Below, piece by piece: positions 8,022-13,043 of a DNA stretch of 45,307 nucleotides. Below the pieces are notes generated by a model. It made no database searches and was not told where the DNA came from. It saw only the letters and a program-made list of their open reading frames with translations. A program made the translations under genes and the position numbers. Every line of letters starts with the position of its first letter. The stretch's first letter is position 1. The stretch spans positions 1-45,307 of the forward strand of contig CAZCGA010000041.1 in the NCBI GenBank assembly GCA_964498075.1. Direction: 5' to 3'. This stretch comes from CAZCGA01 sp964498075. GTDB lineage: Bacteria; Desulfobacterota; Binatia; HRBIN30.

Positions 8022-8411
8022 CTACGGCGTGACTTCCACGAACAGGCTACTATCGATCACCTCTCTCAGGCCACTGGCGTCCAATTCCTTCCGGAGCTTG
8101 GTCGCCTCTTCATCCGCTTGCAGCTTGGTCTGCGCCTTGGCAAAGGCTTCCAGGTTGGCGTACTCGGTGGCCACATAGATCGTGCCCACGTTCGGGCCCG
8201 CGGCGGTTGCCCGCCACACGCGCATGGTAGCGCCCGATTCGAGCCGCTTCTGGACAGCGTTGAATTGCTTCACCCGCTGCAGGTAGGCGGTTTGGTCTCC
8301 CTTCACCTTCACACTGAGCACGGTGAGCACCTTCGGCGCGTCCGCAGCCGCCGCCGGCAAAGCCAGCAGCACCAGACCCACAAGGACCAATCCGACGCGA
8401 ATCGCTTTCAT
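8022..8411 (-). CDS. Small exported protein, possible dimeric alpha/beta-barrel fold
   Basis: 129 residues. The ATG at 8411 is preceded by AGAGGAGGAACT, a very strong ribosome binding site. Residues 1-23 are a signal peptide (VGLVLVGLVLLALPAAAADA). The mature part starts with a beta strand (VLTVLSVKVKG), a helix rich in Gln and Lys, then RVWRATAAGPNVGTIYVATEYANLEAFAKAQ. That strand-helix-strand pattern and the length suggest the dimeric alpha/beta-barrel group (NIPSNAP, EthD or ABM-like), usually cytoplasmic but here exported. The fold is inferred from pattern only; no catalytic residue can be named. It appears to be a single-gene unit. Confidence 0.75.
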   Translation of the reverse strand: MKAIRVGLVLVGLVLLALPAAAADAPKVLTVLSVKVKGDQTAYLQRVKQFNAVQKRLESGATMRVWRATAAGPNVGTIYVATEYANLEAFAKAQTKLQADEEATKLRKELDASGLREVIDSSLFVEVTP

Positions 8412-8521
8412 AGTTCCTCCTCTCTACTGGTTGGGGCGCTCGCAACCGCCCGCGTTGGAAAGCTCAGACTGCCAGCCATCTACCACGCGGCCTCACCTGC
8501 CGTCAAAAAAGACACCTCGTT

Positions 8522-8761
8522 GCGAGACGCAAGCAGGTGACCGTGCTGTTCGCCGACGTGGAGGGCTCGATGGAGCTGGCCGAGCAGCTCGACCCGGAGA
8601 CGTGGCGCACGATCCTCGACCGCTTCTTCGCCANNNNNNNNNNCGAGGGCACGGTGAACCAGTACACCGGCGCCGAGATCATGGCGCTCTTCGGCGCGCC
8701 GATCGCGCACGAGGACCACGCGCAGCGCGCGTGCTACGTGGGGCAGCAGTGCCTTCAGTGA
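8522..8761 (+). pseudogene. Class III adenylate/guanylate cyclase fragment, interrupted by assembly gap
   Basis: Similarity to the multidomain zinc-ribbon/cyclase/AAA/TPR family starts abruptly at about 8525 with RRKQVTVLFADVEGS, including the first metal-binding Asp of the cyclase core. It continues through ELAEQLDPETWRTILDRFFA to a run of Ns and resumes as EGTVNQYTGAEIMALFGAP. In intact members the second stretch normally reads TGDGIMALFGAP, so the second metal-binding Asp is lost (DG to AE). The frame stops at 8761 after about 75 residues, without the rest of the cyclase or the ATPase. There is no convincing start; a GTG at 8537 lies inside the conserved domain. It is either a decayed fragment or a product of misjoined contigs. 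Confidence 0.7.
8634..8643. other. Assembly gap (10 Ns)
   Basis: Ten consecutive N characters inside the cyclase fragment. The reading frame happens to be kept across them, but intact family members carry roughly eight residues where only four unknown ones are left here, so the true gap size is not 10. Linkage of the parts left and right of this point depends on scaffolding. Confidence 0.99.
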
Positions 8762-8796
8762 TCTGCGCAGGCCTCGATCCGGCGCCAGAGCGTCGC

Positions 8797-8824
8797 TTGA
8801 CAAGTGCAATCACTGCTATCACTC
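8797..8824 (+). promoter_or_regulatory. Likely promoter/operator of the FitAB-type pair
   Basis: A consensus -35 hexamer TTGACA lies at 8797-8802. It is followed by two direct copies of ATCACT at 8809-8814 and 8819-8824, exactly one helical turn (10 bp) apart. TATCAC at 8818-8823 could be the -10, but the 14-base spacing is short. Ribbon-helix-helix antitoxins commonly bind repeated half-sites at this position to repress their own operon, so the repeats are good operator candidates. Assignment is inference. Confidence 0.4.
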
Positions 8825-8835
8825 TTCCTTCGGCG

Positions 8836-9075
8836 ATGGCACAATTAGTCGTTCGAAAGATCGAGGAATCGGTTGTGGCGAGGCTGCGCCGCCGTGCAGC
8901 TCGCCATGGCGTGTCGTTGGAAGAGGAGCACAGACGGATTCTGCGCGAAGCGCTACTCCCCGCGGCTGGCAAGGACGCCACGACACTCAAGGAGTACCTG
9001 ATGGAAATGCCGCAAGGGGGGGACGATGCGGTCTTCGAGCGCGCGCCCGCAGGGCTCAGGCGAGTCCGCCTGTGA
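8836..9075 (+). CDS. FitA/VapB-type antitoxin, ribbon-helix-helix
   Basis: 79 residues from the ATG at 8836. The N-terminal half (MAQLVVRKIEESVVARLRRRAARHGVS) is a typical FitA-like ribbon-helix-helix DNA-binding module: one strand, a charged helix, then the SLEEEHRRILREAL second helix. The C-terminal tail (KEYLMEMPQGGDDAVFERAP), with its acidic and aromatic residues, would be the toxin-neutralising segment. The stop overlaps the GTG start of the PIN-domain gene by 4 bases, the usual antitoxin-toxin coupling. The pair should be autoregulated through the upstream repeats. No strong ribosome binding site is seen. Assignment is confident from fold pattern plus neighbour. Confidence 0.88.
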   Translation: MAQLVVRKIEESVVARLRRRAARHGVSLEEEHRRILREALLPAAGKDATTLKEYLMEMPQGGDDAVFERAPAGLRRVRL

Positions 9076-9509
9076 CGGGCTATCTCCTCGACACGAATAT
9101 TGTCTCGGAGATTCGCAAACGCGAGCGGTGCCACCCCAACGTGCGCCGCTGGTTTGCTGCCCTCGAGGACGATGCGATCTTCCTGAGCGTGCTCGTTGTA
9201 GGCGAGATCAGACACGGCATCGAGCTGATCCGGCGGCGCGACGAGGTTGCAGGGCGGTCGCTCGACCGCTGGCTCAAAGCCCTCGAACGGAGATTCGAGG
9301 AACGCATCCTTCCCGTCACCATCGAGATCTGCGAGCGTTGGGGTCGAATCGGAATCGATCAACCGCTTCCCCCGGTCGATGGCCTCCTGGCCGCGACCGC
9401 ATTGCATCACGGACTCACATTGGTGACCCGCAATACCGCTCACGCCGAGCGATCGGGGGCTGAGGTCCTGAACCCATTCGCAGGCGCTGCCCCGCAACCG
9501 GCGCGGTGA
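9072..9509 (+). CDS. FitB/VapC-type toxin, PIN-domain ribonuclease
   Basis: 145 residues from GTG at 9072 (GTGA overlap with the antitoxin). PIN-domain acidic residues are in place: Asp7 in YLLDTNIVSEI, Glu in VVGEIRHGIELI, and Asp in PPVDGLLAATALHHGLTLVTRN, followed by the conserved Asn/His segment NTAHAERSG. These coordinate Mg for RNA cleavage in the family; the target, often initiator tRNA or rRNA for VapC, cannot be read from sequence. All key residues are present, so the toxin is probably active when freed from the antitoxin. The pair sits among broken genes, as toxin-antitoxin cassettes often do. Confidence 0.92.
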   Translation: MTGYLLDTNIVSEIRKRERCHPNVRRWFAALEDDAIFLSVLVVGEIRHGIELIRRRDEVAGRSLDRWLKALERRFEERILPVTIEICERWGRIGIDQPLPPVDGLLAATALHHGLTLVTRNTAHAERSGAEVLNPFAGAAPQPAR

Positions 9510-9515
9510 CGGTCG

Positions 9516-10874
9516 ATGGCTGAGCGCATGGATGCGGACGTCTGTGTCGTCGGGGCCGGGTACGCCGGCCTCACGGCCGCGCGGCGCCTGACGCAAGCCG
9601 GCAAGTCGGTTGTCGTCCTCGAAGCGCGCGACCGCGTCGGCGGTCGCATCTGGACCTACCACCTGCCCGACGGCTTACCGGTCGACCGCGGCGGTGCGTG
9701 GCTGGCGAACCGCCACGAGGCGGCCTACGGCCTGGCGAACGAGGTCGGTGTGTCGACCTACAAGACGTTCGTCGCCGGCGATCATCTCCTCATCGGTGAG
9801 GGACGGACACGGCGGTACCACGGCCTGATCCCGAAGATCAGCTTGGCCGCCGTCCTCTCGATCGTCCTCGCGCAGGCCAAGCTCGATCGCATGGCCAGGC
9901 GCCTCCCGATCGAGGCGCCGTGGACGGCGAAACGCGCCGAGGAGTGGGACTCGCGCTCGGTGGCCTGGTTCCTCGAGCGGTCGGGAATCCGAACGACGAT
10001 CGCGTGCGACCTGTTCGAGTCGGCCGTGCGCGGGTTGTTCTGTGGCGACCTGACCAACGTGTCGTTCCTCAACCTGCTGTTCCTGATCCGGTCAGCCGGG
10101 AGCATCAACACGTTGTTCTCGATCAGCGGCGGCTACCAGGAGAACCTGATCGACGGCGGCGCCGGGTCGATCGCGCGGCGCGTGGCCAATGAGCTCGGCG
10201 ATGCCGTCCGCCTGAACGCGCCGGTTCGCGCGATCGCCCAGCGGGACGATCACGTTCTCGTCGAGAGCGCCGAGCTTACGGTGTCGGCTCGGCACGCTGT
10301 CGTCGCCGTCCCGCCCGCGCTGGCGCTGGAGATGGCGTTCGATCCCGTTCTGCCGGACGACCGCCTGACGTTGTACCGTCACTCGACCGCGGGTCCGGAG
10401 ACGAAGACGCTGTTGGTTTACGACGAGCCCTTCTGGCGCGCGGACGGCTTCAGCGGGCAGTCCGCCAGTCCGGGGTCTCCGGCGGAGGTCACGATCGACG
10501 CGACACCCGCCGCGGGCACGCCGGGCGTCATCGCATCCTTCACGTTCGGACCTGTGGCGGAACGCGTCGACGCGCTCGACGCGAGCGAACGCCGCCGGCT
10601 GGTTCTCGACACCATGGCCGAACGGTTCGGCCCCCGCGCGGCGTCACCGTCCGAGTTCATCGAGACGGCCTGGTGGCACGAGGAGTGGACGCGCGGCTGC
10701 TCGATGGCGCACTGGTCGCCGGGTATCCTCACGCGGTACGGGTCGCTGCTCCGCGAGGCGTTCGGACGCGTCCACTGGGCGGGAACCGAGACTGCGACGA
10801 TCTCGTACGGCGGGATCGACGGAGCCGTCCGCTCCGGCGAGCGCGCCGCGAGCGAGATCCTGGCCCGTTCGTAG
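9516..10874 (+). CDS. Flavin amine oxidase (FAD-dependent oxidoreductase)
   Basis: 452 residues. The N-terminal dinucleotide-binding motif is clear: VCVVGAGYAGLTAARRL, then VVLEARDRVGGRIWTY, and DRGGAWLANRHEA, as in the monoamine oxidase family. The C-terminal FAD-binding end is GRVHWAGTETATISYGGIDG followed by AVRSGERAA. The Cys that binds FAD covalently in mitochondrial MAO is absent (SYGGIDGAV), so FAD should be non-covalent as in most bacterial members. It probably oxidises an amine to an aldehyde or imine with release of peroxide; the substrate is unknown. The start at 9516 lies 6 bases after the toxin stop, so it may be co-transcribed with the toxin-antitoxin pair by position only. Confidence 0.9.
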   Translation: MAERMDADVCVVGAGYAGLTAARRLTQAGKSVVVLEARDRVGGRIWTYHLPDGLPVDRGGAWLANRHEAAYGLANEVGVSTYKTFVAGDHLLIGEGRTRRYHGLIPKISLAAVLSIVLAQAKLDRMARRLPIEAPWTAKRAEEWDSRSVAWFLERSGIRTTIACDLFESAVRGLFCGDLTNVSFLNLLFLIRSAGSINTLFSISGGYQENLIDGGAGSIARRVANELGDAVRLNAPVRAIAQRDDHVLVESAELTVSARHAVVAVPPALALEMAFDPVLPDDRLTLYRHSTAGPETKTLLVYDEPFWRADGFSGQSASPGSPAEVTIDATPAAGTPGVIASFTFGPVAERVDALDASERRRLVLDTMAERFGPRAASPSEFIETAWWHEEWTRGCSMAHWSPGILTRYGSLLREAFGRVHWAGTETATISYGGIDGAVRSGERAASEILARS

Positions 10875-10984
10875 ACGTCGTGCAGGGCCGTTCCGGGGTT
10901 CCCGGAGCACGCGTCATCGTCTCTCTTGCCTCAGGTTCTTTCTTCCTGTCCCCGGTGCGGGATAGGGTGGCGCGGCGCTGATCG

Positions 10985-11419
10985 ATGAACTGTCCGGCCT
11001 GCTACTTCGACAACCCAACGGGGATGAGCTTCTGCGGCAAGTGTGCGGCGCCGCTGGCCCGCGCCTGCGTCGCCTGCGGCTTTGAGAGTCCCCCCGATTT
11101 CGCATTCTGCGGCAAGTGCGGCGCTCCACTGGGGGTGTCGGGTGTTGGGTCTAGGGTGTCGGGCAAAACTCAGCCGCGCGTCGACACCCGACCCCCTACA
11201 CCCGACCCCCTTTCCTACACACCCAAGCACCTCGCCGACAAAATCCTCCAATCGAAGTCCGCCCTCGAAGGCGAGGGTCGGGAAGAGGTCGCGCGGTTGC
11301 ATGCGCTCCGCGGCGAGCCGGAGGAAGCTGTGAAACAGCAGCGCACCGCACTAGCGCTCTATGAGAAGCTCGGTGCGAGCGGACACGCGGAGCGGCTGGC
11401 GAGAGAGATGGGTTGTTAG
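10985..11419 (+). CDS. Zinc-ribbon protein: internal-deletion derivative of a cyclase/ATPase/TPR gene
   Basis: 144 residues made of the two ends of a much larger family. Residues 1-50 are two zinc ribbons with four CxxC knuckles (MNCPACYFDN, SFCGKCAAPL, ACVACGFES, AFCGKCGAPL). Then comes SYTPKHLADKILQSKSALEGE, the linker that in full-length proteins leads straight into RKQVTVLFADV of the class III cyclase. Here it runs directly into REEVARLHALRGEPEEAV and GASGHAERLAREMG, which match the extreme C-terminal TPR end. The cyclase, AAA ATPase and most TPRs, normally about 900 residues, are missing without loss of frame. Residues about 50-75 are encoded by a hairpin repeat (11131-11210). It could make a small stable protein or simply be a relic. 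Confidence 0.7.
   Translation: MNCPACYFDNPTGMSFCGKCAAPLARACVACGFESPPDFAFCGKCGAPLGVSGVGSRVSGKTQPRVDTRPPTPDPLSYTPKHLADKILQSKSALEGEGREEVARLHALRGEPEEAVKQQRTALALYEKLGASGHAERLAREMGC
11131..11210. repeat. Imperfect long hairpin built from GGGTGTCGGG-type words, inside a coding frame
   Basis: The left arm (11131-11163) is made of repeated GGGTGTCGGG/GGGTGTTGGG-like words. After an 18-base loop, the right arm (11182-11210) contains the complementary CGACACCCGACCCCC and CTACACCCGACCCCC words. Aligned antiparallel, the arms match over about 30 positions with a few indels. The element keeps the frame of the zinc-ribbon gene, replacing sequence between zinc ribbons and linker. Its design resembles the repeat at 12183-12262, with different words. 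Confidence 0.75.
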
Positions 11420-11442
11420 GCGGCAGGCGAAGGAGGGGAGCA

Positions 11443-12102
11443 ATGGGATTTCGCGTGGTGTGCATCTCGCGGACGACCGCCGCAGGTGGCGAAAACATCG
11501 GCCAGGCGGTCGCGCAACGGCTGGGCTTTCGGTATGTCGATGAGCAGATCATCGAGAGGGCAGCGCAGCAGGCGCAGGTGGATCCCGCGCTGGTTGCGAA
11601 AGCCGAGCACCGCCAGCCGCTGCTGCAGCGCCTGCTCGACAAGATGGCGAGCGGCGCGGAGCTGACCGGCATCGTCACCCTGGAAACCGGTATGCCGGTC
11701 GACGCCTCTATGCCGTTGCCGGCGGCCTATAAGGCGGATGCAAGCGACTTGCGCGTGTTGATTCGGGCGGCGATCCACGAAATGGCCGGCGCCGGGCAAG
11801 CGGTGATCGTCGCGCATGCCGCCTCGATGGCACTCGGCACCACCGAGGGTGTGCTGCGCGTGCTGGTGACAGCATCGACGGATACGCGCATCCGTCGCGT
11901 GGCCGAGTTCGAGCGCATCATTGAGGCGGAAGCCGAACGGCGCATCGCCGCCTCGGATCGCGAGCGACACGAGTATTTTCAGCGCTTCTACAAGCTCCAG
12001 GAGGAGCTGCCGACGCACTACGATCTGGTCATCAACACCGATGTGTTGACGACTGTGCAGGCCGTCGACGTGGTTCTGGCAGCGGCGCAGGCGCCAGCTT
12101 GA
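11443..12102 (+). CDS. Cytidylate kinase-like family protein
   Basis: 219 residues from the ATG at 11443, which follows AGGAGG at 11431-11436. The N-terminus GFRVVCISRTTAAGGENIGQ has the P-loop region of the cytidylate-kinase-like family, in which the canonical GxxxxGK is altered. The next segment AVAQRLGFRYVDEQIIERAA is also typical. Later parts carry VIVAHAASMAL, LRVLVTASTDTRIRRV and HYDLVINTDVLTTVQAVDVV, matching the nucleotide-kinase core. The substrate is unproven; many members are annotated from fold alone. It lies 24 bases after the zinc-ribbon frame. The end is at a junction with unrelated remnants. Confidence 0.8.
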   Translation: MGFRVVCISRTTAAGGENIGQAVAQRLGFRYVDEQIIERAAQQAQVDPALVAKAEHRQPLLQRLLDKMASGAELTGIVTLETGMPVDASMPLPAAYKADASDLRVLIRAAIHEMAGAGQAVIVAHAASMALGTTEGVLRVLVTASTDTRIRRVAEFERIIEAEAERRIAASDRERHEYFQRFYKLQEELPTHYDLVINTDVLTTVQAVDVVLAAAQAPA

Positions 12103-12182
12103 TGGTCAGGAATTCCGGCACAGCCGCCTTGCCCAGGTAGGCCGTGGCACGAGTCGTTCGGCGGAGGAGCGGCCGGGCTTCG

Positions 12183-12262
12183 CGTATCTCGTATCTCGTG
12201 AAGCGTATCTCGTGCTGAAACGACCCCAGCGAGATACGAGATACGAGGAACGAGATACGATA
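12183..12262. repeat. Hairpin repeat of CGTATCTCGT words, both orientations
   Basis: The left arm contains CGTATCTCGTATCTCGTG (12183-12200) and CGTATCTCGT (12204-12213). After a loop of about 17 bases, the right arm contains the reverse-complement words GAGATACGAGATACGAG (12231-12247) and CGAGATACGATAC (12251-12263). The innermost 9 bp (12204-12212 with 12230-12238) pair perfectly. It lies between the cytidylate-kinase-like gene and the hsdM remnant and is not part of a plausible gene. Confidence 0.85.
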
Positions 12263-12329
12263 CCGGTGCGCTTGACAGCCCGGTGATCGATCTGGGTTCT
12301 TTGTGGGAATGAGTTGCCTAACCCGGGCA

Positions 12330-12990
12330 CCCTCAGCCCATCCGCTCGCCGAAATGATGTACACGTCGTCTTGCATCGTCGCTTCCCAGTAGTCCATGAG
12401 GTGCTGGTAGACGTCGTAGGCGTCCAGCAGCGGCGCCTTGCCGAAGGTGTCGAGCAGATCCTCCGACAGCGTTTCGATTAGCACCTTGGGGTGGTCGCCC
12501 TTGGCGATGGCAGCGAGGCACGGAGCGTTGCCTTTCCTCCACTGCGCGAAGAGCGCGGTCACGGAGGCATTGAACGCGGTGAACTCGGCATGGCCGAAGA
12601 TGGCGTCCTTAGTTGATAGTGGAGAGCGATGCGGTGGATGTCCTGGGCGCGCAGGCGGTTCTTGTTGCCGTCTTTGATGCAGCCCTTCGAGGCATCGATT
12701 ATGAAGATGCCCTTGCGGGCGTGCGCGTTCTCCTTGTCGAGCACGACGATGCACGCAGGGATGCCGGTGCCGTAGAAGAGGTTGGCCGGCAGGCCGATGA
12801 TGCCCTTGATGTAGCCCCGGCGGACGATGTTCTTGCGGATGGCTGCCTCAGCACCGCCCCGGAAGAGCACGCCGTGCGGGAGAATGACCGCGCCCTTGCC
12901 GGTGCTCTTCAGGGTGGCGAGGATGTGCAGCAGGAAGGCGTAGTCGCCATTCTTCGCGGGCGGGATGCCGTAGAGCAAGGGAGAGTTCTT
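12330..12990 (-). pseudogene. hsdM: Type I restriction-modification DNA methyltransferase (hsdM), decayed
   Basis: Two neighbouring minus-strand frames each match HsdM. The upstream one (about 12980-12620) reads YGIPPAKNGDYAFLLHI, then KGAVILPHGVLFRGGAEA, GIIGLPANLFYGTGIPA and RLRAQDIHRI, in the correct family order. The downstream one (about 12612-12340) reads KDAIFGHAEFTAFNASV, IETLSEDLLDTFGKAPLLD and YDVYQHLMDYWEATMQDDVY, again in order. Between them an internal stretch (estimated at about 100 residues) and the reading frame are lost near 12612. The N-terminal target domain and the NPPF catalytic motif are absent, and the C-terminus runs into the hairpin repeat. No hsdS or hsdR is present. 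It is a non-functional relic of a restriction system. Confidence 0.88.
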
Positions 12991-13043
12991 GAGCGAACCG
13001 CGTCGACGACTCGCGACATCTCGAATTCCAGCGCGTATCGCAT

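Noticed and set aside
12106..12330. C-terminal extension of the hsdM remnant through the hairpin repeat
   Set aside because: Similarity to HsdM ends near 12340; the rest is repeat and unassigned sequence.
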